Shown piece by piece: positions 36,272-43,567 of a DNA stretch of 64,000 nucleotides. The notes under the pieces are model-generated. The model was not told the DNA's origin. It worked only from the letters and a program-made list of their open reading frames with translations, and did not search any database. The position numbers were made by a program, and so were the translations under genes. Numbering within the stretch: position 1 is the stretch's first letter; every line of letters begins with the position of its first letter. The stretch covers positions 41,944 through 105,943 of the forward strand of contig JABFRB010000026.1 of assembly GCA_013141385.1 (NCBI GenBank), in the 5' to 3' direction. The stretch is from Bacteroidales bacterium (GTDB lineage: Bacteria > Bacteroidota > Bacteroidia > Bacteroidales > Tenuifilaceae).

Positions 36272-36299
36272 GTTTAGATTTGATTTTAGGGCTGATGAG

Positions 36300-36325
36300 A
36301 AGGGGGAGTTTTATATATCTCCCCT
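36300..36325. terminator. Shared terminator hairpin between convergent TonB receptor and CHAD genes
   Basis: AGGGGGAG and CTCCCCTT pair around TTTTATATAT and are followed by T-rich sequence on the plus strand. The stop codon of the CHAD gene lies inside the hairpin. Confidence 0.75.
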
Positions 36326-37138
36326 TTTTGTTTTTTTTGGTTTGATTCCTCTCAATTTCTTTAAATCCTCAACGATTTCCTGATGAATTAACCCTTTATC
36401 AGATTCAACAATTTGTAATAAATTGATGGCTCGTCCACAACAATCGTCAATTTCATTGATTAAACTCAAAAACACAAAGAGATCGTGCCAATTGCCAAGT
36501 TTTTTGTGAATACTGTTAAGAAGTACTGAAAATGTTGAATTGTATTTCGTTTTCACCTTAGCCTTTTTCATTATTGAAAGATTAAATGTCAACTCTTTAA
36601 GAAGAATTCGAATACGGTGAAGCACATCCTCATCAGTGCTATCACTGATTAACTCAATAACCTGATTGAAACCCTGCTCCACTTTTCGTTGAAATTTTTC
36701 TTCTAGATTTTCATTATCAAGGCATTCAATTGTTTCATCAAATCGTTGATTCAGAAGTGTGATATCAAAAGGATTTAATTTTCGGATCTTTTTTTTAAGA
36801 TTACTATTTATCTTCTTCTTCCTCTTATTTATATTGTCTATAATATCATCAACCTCCTCTCCTACCCTTTCTCTGTAAAACTCTAAAAGAGACACCTGAA
36901 CCTGAGCATCACGGAGGTAACCCAAACGGGCAAAAAGTGAATTTACCTTTTTCATAATAAGGATATAGTTTGAAGAATTATCCCTATAATCTAGAGCATC
37001 TAGCAAAGCCCTTATTTTCTTGATATTAAGGCGTATATTATGCACTAATTCCATTGAGCAATCCTCGCTTAAATTTATGAGGTTGCTCCTCAAAGAATTA
37101 AATGAACTATCACTATACCCTATTAATAATGCTTGCAT
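36311..37138 (-). CDS. CHAD-domain protein
   Basis: 275 residues, all-helical, with the conserved His/Arg/Lys-rich helices of CHAD domains: VHNIRLNIKKIRALLDAL near 31, YLRDAQVQ near 73 and VLHRIRILLKELTF near 170. CHAD proteins bind inorganic polyphosphate. The gene stands alone at the edge of the repeat-rich accessory zone and ends in a basic tail (KPKKTKRGD). No CYTH triphosphatase partner is present nearby. Confidence 0.85.
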   Translation of the reverse strand: MQALLIGYSDSSFNSLRSNLINLSEDCSMELVHNIRLNIKKIRALLDALDYRDNSSNYILIMKKVNSLFARLGYLRDAQVQVSLLEFYRERVGEEVDDIIDNINKRKKKINSNLKKKIRKLNPFDITLLNQRFDETIECLDNENLEEKFQRKVEQGFNQVIELISDSTDEDVLHRIRILLKELTFNLSIMKKAKVKTKYNSTFSVLLNSIHKKLGNWHDLFVFLSLINEIDDCCGRAINLLQIVESDKGLIHQEIVEDLKKLRGIKPKKTKRGDI

Positions 37139-37235
37139 GCCAGTAAGTTAATAAATAAATTAAGATTAGACATTATATAGATTAAGTTGTTTTGAGTTTG
37201 ACGAGAGTTCATAACTTTTTAAAAAGTTCGAAAAA

Positions 37236-37428
37236 TTTACCCCCTGCCTCCTAAAAATAGGGGGTAAAACAGATTCCCTTATAAACATTGATTTCTTTCA
37301 ACCCATTCCTAAAAAACAACCCCATTTCCAAAACTCAATTAGCCCTCCTTCTTAAGGAGGGTTGGGAGGTTTATTAAAATTTTCGTAAATAACCATTCAA
37401 AATATATCGCATTTTGCGATAGCTATAA
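37236..37428. repeat. Dispersed repeat unit R1
   Basis: Begins TTTACCCCCTGCCTCC, contains an AGGGGGTAAAACAGATTC segment and the hairpin AGCCCTCCTTCTTAAGGAGGGTT, and ends with the palindrome TATCGCATTTTGCGATA at 37405-37421. R2 is a direct copy and R3 (39112-39240) an inverted copy. R1 and R2 fill most of the 635-bp gap between CHAD and the DUF6261-like gene. Confidence 0.8.
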
Positions 37429-37492
37429 GTACACTTTGCGTTTAAGTTCTTTCCAACTTTCTGGACACCTTCTTGGGAGGTTATTCTTTTAA

Positions 37493-37673
37493 TTTACCCC
37501 CTTCCCCCTAAAATAGGGGGTAAAACAGATTCTCGCATACTCTTTAACTTCCTTCTAAAAACAACCCCAACTCCAAAACTCAATTAGCCCTCCTTCTTAA
37601 GGAGAGTTGGGAGGTTTATTAATAATTTCTTGAATAACCCTTCAAAATATATCGCATTTTGCGATAGCTATAA
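37493..37673. repeat. Dispersed repeat unit R2 (direct copy of R1)
   Basis: Same order of blocks as R1: TTACCCCCTTCCCCC, GGGGGTAAAACAGATTC, CCAAAACTCAATTAGCCC, then the palindrome at 37650-37666. It forms a long inverted repeat with R3, enclosing the DUF6261-like gene and the 82-bp repeats. Confidence 0.8.
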
Positions 37674-37773
37674 ACACCCCACAGAACCATAACTGCAACA
37701 AAACTCTAACATATAAACAGCAAAAAGCGAAGCTTTACGGCTTCGCTCAAACAAAATAGGAACAGGATAACCC

Positions 37774-38556
37774 CTAATTAACCGTTTCCTGCTCGCTAGC
37801 CACCTCATGGGATGTGGAGCTCTTCTTCGGACTCTCAGAGCGGGTATCAGCAGCTTTCACCGTAGCCAGCGAACGGACAATTAGCTCGCTAAGCACCGTT
37901 TCAAGATCCGTAAGATCACGAGTAGGTGCGGATGAGTTGAGCAGCGAGATAAACGTGAAAAGCGATTTTAATGAGTTTGTTAATGAGGGGCGTACATCCC
38001 ATATTGTAAGCTCGTTGGTTGGGGCACTCTTTACGTTCTGGTGGGAGGTTTCCTCAAATACCTTCTGATCGGCTTCCAGCTCGGCAAGAAACTCCTCGGC
38101 GTTTAGGAATGTGATTTCGGTAGCGCATTTGCCCCGCAGCTCGGAGGTGATATTATTTATTGCTGCCGATTCTGCCTTATAGCCCATTGCGGCAGCACTC
38201 CATCCATGGCGGCGGATTACCTCAAGTATTTTTGATGATGCGTACGACCACCCTTCCTTGGTTCGGTGGCTCATTGCCTCCGTGTAGGTACGTAGCACCA
38301 AAAATGAGGCATCGCGAAGGGCATCCTTCTCGGCCAGCAGCTGGGTGTAGGGGTTCTTCCTGGCCCGCTCAAGGGCATTCTGGTAAAGGGAAAGCTGCTG
38401 GTTGGCCTTATCCAGAAAGGGAACCAACGTTGGAATTTTTGATCGTTTCTCCTCCACAATGGTTAATGCTCCCTTGGTAAAGGTAAAAAGCTCATCGCTT
38501 GGGAAAAGTGAAAAGTTTACGGTACTAATCATAGCTGTAAATTTTTGGTTAAACAT
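37774..38556 (-). CDS. DUF6261-like protein of unknown function, atypical composition
   Basis: 260 residues, no signal peptide, mostly helical (TLVPFLDKANQQLSLYQNALERARK; LAEKDALRDASFLVLRTYTEAM). The C-terminal tail is Ser/Thr/Lys-rich (SPKKSSTSHEVASEQ). It resembles the Bacteroidota DUF6261 family in length and layout, an identification from memory and therefore tentative. The gene is clearly more G+C-rich than its surroundings, sits between inverted repeats R2 and R3, and has an 82-bp tandem repeat behind its start. These signs suggest recent transfer or residence in a mobile unit. Confidence 0.6.
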   Translation of the reverse strand: MFNQKFTAMISTVNFSLFPSDELFTFTKGALTIVEEKRSKIPTLVPFLDKANQQLSLYQNALERARKNPYTQLLAEKDALRDASFLVLRTYTEAMSHRTKEGWSYASSKILEVIRRHGWSAAAMGYKAESAAINNITSELRGKCATEITFLNAEEFLAELEADQKVFEETSHQNVKSAPTNELTIWDVRPSLTNSLKSLFTFISLLNSSAPTRDLTDLETVLSELIVRSLATVKAADTRSESPKKSSTSHEVASEQETVN

Positions 38557-38669
38557 TGTATTTACTGTTGCCAGTAAAACGTGATTTAATGATATAATTG
38601 TATTTTAAAGGTGAATATTTTTGCGGGGATATTTCCGTGCCCTTCCGCTACTGGTAGGTTGTTCCCCGC

Positions 38670-38684
38670 GGTCTGGCACAGACC
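38670..38684. repeat. Short perfect hairpin GGTCTG-GCA-CAGACC
   Basis: It lies upstream of the DUF6261-like gene in a G+C-rich block (TTCCCCGCGGTCTGG). The role is unknown. Confidence 0.6.
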
Positions 38685-38749
38685 AAAAGTTATGCCAATA
38701 ATAGAAAGGTATGCTATTCGGGATTGTTTAGATGCTACCTATGGGAGAT

Positions 38750-38990
38750 TTAATCCCTTCCAAACCGTGCGGGAGGAACTTTTTCCCCACCAGATGATTC
38801 CCAAACGGTTTTGATACACCTTGGTGAGATTTAACCTCTTCCCAAACCGTTTGGACGGAGTCTTTTTTTCACCAGCTAGCTCCCAAACGGTTTAGAAGGA
38901 CTTCCAGAAGAATTAACCCCCTCCCAAACCGTTTGGATGGAGTCCTATTTCCACCAGTTCGTTCCCAAACGAATGGGAAATTATCCCACT
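38750..38990. repeat. 82-bp tandem repeat, three copies
   Basis: CCAAACCGT recurs at 38760, 38842 and 38924, and CCCAAACGGTTT or its start at 38800, 38882 and 38964, so two markers keep an exact 82-bp period. Copies differ by scattered substitutions and the third is the most degenerate at its end. Each copy contains divergent half-palindromes (CCAAACCGTTTGG type). It is noncoding in all frames. Confidence 0.88.
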
Positions 38991-39111
38991 CAGCTTATGA
39001 AAAATAAAAAAATAAAAGAATAGCTAAATTTAGCTTACGGGTAATTCATCAACGGTAAAAAAGAGCTCTGGGGTTTACATCAAGGAAAAATCAACTCCCA
39101 AACCCTTTAAA

Positions 39112-39240
39112 CAACCTCCCAACCCTCCTTAAAAGGAGGGCTAATAGAGTATTGTAAATGGGTTTGTTTTTAGAAGGAAAGTTAAGGAGTATGCGAAAAT
39201 CTGTTTTACCCCCTTTTTTCAAGGGGGCAGGGGGTAAAAT
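39112..39240. repeat. Dispersed repeat unit R3 (inverted copy of R1/R2)
   Basis: Reads as the reverse complement of R2: ACAACCTCCCAACCCTCC, AGGAGGGCTAAT, GAGTATGCGAAAATCTG, then TTTTACCCCC and GGGGGCAGGGGGTAAA. With R2 it brackets a 1.44-kb segment. Confidence 0.8.
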
Positions 39241-39391
39241 TCAAGTTTTATTTTGCCAAATGAAATGGTGGACAACCTTACCAACATAAATTATAGAATA
39301 AACAAGAGGGATATTCTATAATTCTACTGCGGTATAAACCCATGATTAGCAATTTTTGCTAACTTTGAGATAAAACACACCAAAAGGTGTG

Positions 39392-39452
39392 TTTTAACAT
39401 CCATATCTAGGTGTATAAACACACCTTTGGTGTGGATGTAAACGAGTTAGCA
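39392..39452 (+). repeat. attC-like hairpin before the SEFIR gene
   Basis: ACATCC (39397) pairs with GGATGT (39434) and AGGTGT (39409) with ACACCT (39421). The element ends AAACGAGTTAGCA, comparable to the AAACGTTGGCA and AAACGTTAGGC ends of the two downstream elements. A separate hairpin AAAACACACC-AAAA-GGTGTGTTTT abuts it at 39372-39395. It is shorter than a usual attC site, so this copy is the least certain. Confidence 0.35.
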
Positions 39453-39474
39453 GCCACTATAAAAACACGCAACA

Positions 39475-40707
39475 ATGACAGATATTGGTGAAATTGATAA
39501 AGTAATTACAGTGTTCATATCCTACTCTTGGGATAATGAAGAACACAAAGTTTGGGTTCTTCATTTAGCCGATATGCTTACTGACAACAGAATTCATGTA
39601 TTTCTTGATCGTTATGATTTGAAAGCTGGTAAATCGATGACTCACTTTATGGAAAAGTCAGTAAACCAAGCGGACAAAGTTTTGCTAATTATGACTCCCA
39701 ACTATAAAGATAAAGCAGATAATAGACTTGGAGGTGTCGGTTATGAGTATTCAATGATTACTCAGGAGTTCTATGAAAAGCAGGAAAATGACAAGTTTAT
39801 TCCAATTCGCCGAAATGGAAAATTTGATGAATGTGCACCTAAATTTTTAAAGTCATTTATTTCACACGATATGACAAAAGATTTAACATTTGACAATGAC
39901 TTTGAAGCACTTTTAAGAATTATTTATGACGAGCCAGAAATAAAGAGACCACCTTTGGGTAAGAAACCTTCTTTTATCTCAAAATCTTCGATCAAAACTT
40001 CAATATCTCTTATTGATGATAGTGCTAATTTGGTGAAGTGCAATATGAAAACTTTTGCAAAATGGACAATTGATTTTCAGTTAACATCATTAATTGATCA
40101 AAATAAATCTAGTCTTTTTAGGCAAATCAGTTCTAATATCATAATTAATAAAGAGAAAGGTACTTTACCCTACATTTTACATAATAATAACAAAGTAAGT
40201 CACCAACCTCATATTATTTATGAGATACCTCTTCATAACTATGATGCTTATAATCACTTAATGCATGAAAAATTGAGTATTGAAGATGGATTAGTTCATT
40301 ATGAGTTTTCAGAATACGGAGACCAAGACATTTGGCTTTTATTTATTTTACAACCATTCTCTACAATTTTTTATTTAATATTGATTTTAAATTTAGTTCA
40401 CAAGCAATTAAGTCGAGCTATTGATTTCTCAATCGATATTAGTTTTATTTCTGACAGGGAATCACTTTTATATAAAAACTATTCACCATTCGAATATTCT
40501 AGTATTTATTCATTACAGTCGATGAGTATTCCTGATAATAAGGCAAAAATATCGTTAGAATTTTCTGAGATTACAAAAGATTCAGTTTTCAAAGCGATGG
40601 AAAAGCTACATTCGATATTTTGCGCGAAAAATCAAAAATCCCAACACCCTTATATATCCTTGGATAGACAACATTTTGATAAGATGACAGATGAATTTTT
40701 TAAATAA
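39475..40707 (+). CDS. SEFIR/TIR-domain protein with unknown C-terminal domain
   Basis: 410 residues. Residues 8-155 form a SEFIR/TIR-like domain: TVFISYSWDNEEHKVWV near 12, LDRYDLKAGKSM near 45, ADKVLLIMTPNYKDKADNR near 66 and GGVGYEYSMITQEFYE near 87. The region after residue 170 has no recognised domain; it includes a hydrophobic stretch (WLLFILQPFSTIFYLILILNL, near 285-305) that could be a membrane helix or buried core. Bacterial TIR/SEFIR proteins often act in antiphage defence as NAD-consuming effectors or as adaptors. It is a one-gene unit framed by attC-like hairpins, compatible with a mobile defence cassette. Enzymatic activity is not established. Confidence 0.8.
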   Translation: MTDIGEIDKVITVFISYSWDNEEHKVWVLHLADMLTDNRIHVFLDRYDLKAGKSMTHFMEKSVNQADKVLLIMTPNYKDKADNRLGGVGYEYSMITQEFYEKQENDKFIPIRRNGKFDECAPKFLKSFISHDMTKDLTFDNDFEALLRIIYDEPEIKRPPLGKKPSFISKSSIKTSISLIDDSANLVKCNMKTFAKWTIDFQLTSLIDQNKSSLFRQISSNIIINKEKGTLPYILHNNNKVSHQPHIIYEIPLHNYDAYNHLMHEKLSIEDGLVHYEFSEYGDQDIWLLFILQPFSTIFYLILILNLVHKQLSRAIDFSIDISFISDRESLLYKNYSPFEYSSIYSLQSMSIPDNKAKISLEFSEITKDSVFKAMEKLHSIFCAKNQKSQHPYISLDRQHFDKMTDEFFK

Positions 40708-40715
40708 ATAGCGGC

Positions 40716-40848
40716 TGCTAACAGCTGCTAAAATCCAGCGGGGCTGAGGCGTAGATAAGTTTTTAATTAGTTTTTAAATTATAGTTTTAACGAGGGACAA
40801 GATTGCTGCTTCGAACTCCCCGCCGTTTTTTAGCAGCAAACGTTGGCA
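40716..40848 (+). repeat. attC-like site after the SEFIR gene (133 bp)
   Basis: Starts TGCTAAC (40716) and ends GTTGGCA (40842), near-complementary 7-mers. Inside, GCTGCTAAAA (40724-40733) pairs with TTTTAGCAGC (40828-40837) and GCGGGG (40738) with CCCCGC (40818), separated on each side by a 4-nt mismatch bulge. This two-block imperfect stem with terminal 7-mers is the architecture of integron attC recombination sites. It lies 9 bp past the stop codon, as in gene cassettes. Confidence 0.5.
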
Positions 40849-41099
40849 TTCATTGTAAGAAACTAAGAAATATAGTCCATATTTGAAATAAAAAAATGCA
40901 CATTGCGCCTTTAATTAGATTATGTATATGTTTTTAAAAACAAAAATACATAAGCCTATCTTGCTCTTGGCAGAATTCTTAATGTTCCGTTATATTTTTT
41001 CTGAGCAATAAGGCTTCCAGCTCAGTTATTCATACACTTAGTTTTTTTATCAAAAGGCATATTCTAGTATGCCAAATATTCATCATTTAACATTATTTA

Positions 41100-42341
41100 A
41101 TGGAAGCTAAATATAAATGGATGAATTCATTACTGACGAATAATAAAAATGAATTCCGTGAATATCCCGAAATAAAATGGTTAAACCCATATCTGGTAGA
41201 CGATTACAATGACCAAAGAACGCGTCATTTAGAAAAACTGATAGCCCCTTCTCTATTTAAGGGGACTAAACCGTACCTTAATCACATTTCCAAAGGTTGT
41301 CAAATATGTGGTTCAGGTAAATGGAGTTGCTTATTTATTACAAACAAATGTAATGCAAACTGTTTTTATTGTCCTGCCCCTCAAAAATATGATGAGCTGC
41401 CATCAACTCAAGGCTTAGATTTTAATAACCCGTACGATTATGCGCAATACATCAATTATTTCGGGTTTAAAGGAGTGAGCTTTAGTGGTGGAGAACCGCT
41501 TTTATATTTTGACCGAACACTTGAATATCTAAAAGTATTACGGCAAAAATGTAATTCAAACTTATATATATGGATGTATACCAATGGAATACTGGCAGAT
41601 AAATCAAAACTATTAGCCCTTGCTAATGAAAACCTGAACGAAATTCGCTTTGATATTGGCGCCACAGGTTTCAACCTCGATAAAGTAAAAATGGCCAAGG
41701 GCATTATCCCGGTTATTACTATCGAAATACCTTCAATACCAGAAGAAAAGGAAAAGATAATTGCTATGTTGCCTCAGATGATTGAAGTTGGTGTAACGAA
41801 CCTTAACTTACATCATTTAAGGTTAACCCAACACAATGTGAGCAAACTGATTATAAGAAATTATATCATTATAAGTGCCGAGCGTCCTCTTGTTTTAGAA
41901 TCGGAAATGGCTGCACTGGAAATTATAAATGAGGCTCAAAAATTAGACCTTGAGATTGGTATCAACTATTGTTCTTTTCATTACAAAAACCGCTTTCAAA
42001 AGGTCGGGTATCGACGTATGCTTATTAAAAAGATATTACCTGATGCTGATATCACTGAAAATGGATATATACGTGAATATAAGGGAGATTCAATAGCGTA
42101 TAAGAGCATAAAACTTTATAGTAAGATATCCGATACACCAATTAATATGACCATTGACATAAATGGGACAAGTTATGCTTATAAGGTATTAACCTCGTTT
42201 ACTGAAAATAATCTTGCAGTTGCTTGTCAAAAGCAAACTGATGAACTAATAGTAAATGAACCTGAAAGCCCACCAATAGATTTACTTTTATTCAAAATTT
42301 GGCAATTTGAATATATTGAAAGTGACTTACGAGAGTATTAA
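41100..42341 (+). CDS. Radical SAM protein of unknown function
   Basis: 413 residues. The [4Fe-4S]/SAM motif CNANCFYC is near residue 85, preceded by an extra Cys group CQICGSGKWSC near 69, and followed by FSGGEPLL near 122 (the GGE motif that contacts SAM). Several more Cys lie in the C-terminal half but no SPASM-type cluster is clear. A distinct C-terminal domain begins about residue 310. The reaction is unknown. It is framed by attC-like elements, and no substrate peptide or partner gene is adjacent. The 392-bp gap before it holds the attC-like site, then AT-rich sequence. Confidence 0.8.
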   Translation: MEAKYKWMNSLLTNNKNEFREYPEIKWLNPYLVDDYNDQRTRHLEKLIAPSLFKGTKPYLNHISKGCQICGSGKWSCLFITNKCNANCFYCPAPQKYDELPSTQGLDFNNPYDYAQYINYFGFKGVSFSGGEPLLYFDRTLEYLKVLRQKCNSNLYIWMYTNGILADKSKLLALANENLNEIRFDIGATGFNLDKVKMAKGIIPVITIEIPSIPEEKEKIIAMLPQMIEVGVTNLNLHHLRLTQHNVSKLIIRNYIIISAERPLVLESEMAALEIINEAQKLDLEIGINYCSFHYKNRFQKVGYRRMLIKKILPDADITENGYIREYKGDSIAYKSIKLYSKISDTPINMTIDINGTSYAYKVLTSFTENNLAVACQKQTDELIVNEPESPPIDLLLFKIWQFEYIESDLREY

Positions 42342-42464
42342 CTCTTTAATCCATAACAAAGGAAGTTCACTTTTTATAATACTTAGTAATAATATATATT
42401 TGTTAGCTGTGTTTGGATAATGAAGTATATAACAAACTAATTTGATTAAGAATAAACAACGGAA

Positions 42465-42585
42465 TGCCAGTAACGTGTATAATTCATAAGAGTTTCAGAG
42501 GTTTGCGAGTGGTATCACCCACATCAACTTTGGGATAGGTTTGAAATCCGCAATCCATTACGAAATCATACAATAAACGTTAGGC
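42465..42585 (+). repeat. attC-like site after the radical SAM gene
   Basis: Begins TGCCAGTAACGTGTAT and ends ATACAATAAACGTTAGGC; GTTAGGC (42579-42585) fits the integron core GTTRRRY exactly. The outer TGTAT/ATACA arms pair, but the inner pairing is weak. It follows the gene by about 120 bp. Confidence 0.42.
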
Positions 42586-42675
42586 ACAAACATATTTTTC
42601 ATCAAACAAGCATTATAAAATGAAACGAAATAATTATCAGAAACACAATACCTCACAGACAAATTTCGGGAATTA

Positions 42676-42780
42676 GTGATAGTTGACATCAATCTTAAAA
42701 CAAAAGAGCGAAAACCTGAAATCATAATTAGAGGAAATGACGTGATACTATCGGCTGAAATGAAAGATTTAATGAGGTAA
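42676..42780 (+). pseudogene. Short ORF, probable gene remnant in a third cassette-like unit
   Basis: A GTG-started frame of 34 codons (VIVDINLKTKERKPEIIIRG and on, ending EMKDLMR) lies between the GTTAGGC at 42579 and the GCCTAAC at 42793. The sequence has protein-like composition but no recognised family, and no stronger start is seen upstream. It could be the 3' remnant of a longer cassette gene. Confidence 0.3.
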
Positions 42781-42792
42781 TAAAATGCCAGT

Positions 42793-42860
42793 GCCTAACA
42801 CGTGGTTAAAAATATTGGGGTTGATGCGCAGATAAGCAGGTTTTTAGCACCTTAGTAAAA
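42793..42860 (+). repeat. Half attC-like site
   Basis: GCCTAAC at 42793-42799 is the exact complement of the GTTAGGC seen 208 bp upstream. It is followed by GGGGTTGATGCGCAGATAAGCAGG, which aligns with the loop of the attC-like site at 40738 (GGGGCTGAGGCGTAGATAAG). No matching right half is found, so it appears truncated where dispersed repeats begin. Confidence 0.4.
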
Positions 42861-42910
42861 GTTTAACGTGGAACAGATGTTCGGCTTTTAATTCCGCTGC
42901 TGCTCTTGAT

Positions 42911-43174
42911 AAAAGTTCCAAACTTTTTAAAAAATTCGGAACTCTGGGGTTTATTTAGAGCTTAAGAACCACACAACTCTTCTTTTAAGAATAATTTAAA
43001 AAACAACCAAAATCTGTTAAAACCCCTTATTTAAGGAATTTGGGGTTGTTTAAAGAGTTTGGGGTAATTTTAAATTAGAAAAAACAATATATCGCATTTT
43101 GCGATAGTTGTAAATACCCTACAAAATCTGTGATAAGCGTCCGAACTTGTTTAAAAGTTCGGAACTCTTATCAA
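42911..43174. repeat. Cluster of dispersed palindromes
   Basis: Contains AAGTTCCAAACTTTTT facing AAAAATTCGGAACT (near 42913-42942), a degenerate relative of the R1-R3 repeat, TATCGCATTTTGCGATA at 43090-43106, and a second TCCGAACTTGTTT/AAAAGTTCGGA hairpin near 43140-43168. A TATCGCAAATTGTGATA variant lies at 43311-43327. With the cassette sites these account for most of the 1.2-kb gap before the carboxyltransferase gene; the final 240 bp are AT-rich with nothing recognised. Confidence 0.65.
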
Positions 43175-43567
43175 ACTCAAAACGGCTTAATCTATATAGC
43201 GTCTATTTTATACTTTTATTAAATCAATGAATCTTATTTACAACTATTTAACTCTATTTTATCTAAAAAATTTATTCTCAGTAAATTCAACTACTTTACT
43301 CTTATTTACCTATCGCAAATTGTGATAAATAAAACATAGGAAAAGGAGCGTGTTATGTTGCTTTTATCCGTAAACTCATTAGGTCATTAATTATAGTTTA
43401 ATCACAACTCCTTTATATAATTTATTGATATTCCGCACTATATCATTACATATCGTAAATAAAGAGATATATTCTTCCGTATTTAACTTAGTTTTTGTAA
43501 TGTTGTAATCGAATTTACCGTTGTTATCTCTTTTCGGTAAGCTTATTATTAACTAACAAAGAATAAT

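Noticed and set aside
38160..38480. Plus-strand reading frame of 106 codons opposite the DUF6261-like gene
   Set aside because: It is the antisense of a better supported gene, rich in Pro/Arg/Trp as expected of a shadow frame in G+C-rich DNA.
38750..38990. Short CRISPR array
   Set aside because: The 82-bp units are similar along their whole length, so there are no unique spacers. It is an ordinary tandem repeat.
42465..43330. CRISPR array
   Set aside because: The repeated palindromes are irregularly spaced, of several unrelated kinds, and there is no fixed repeat-spacer period or cas gene.
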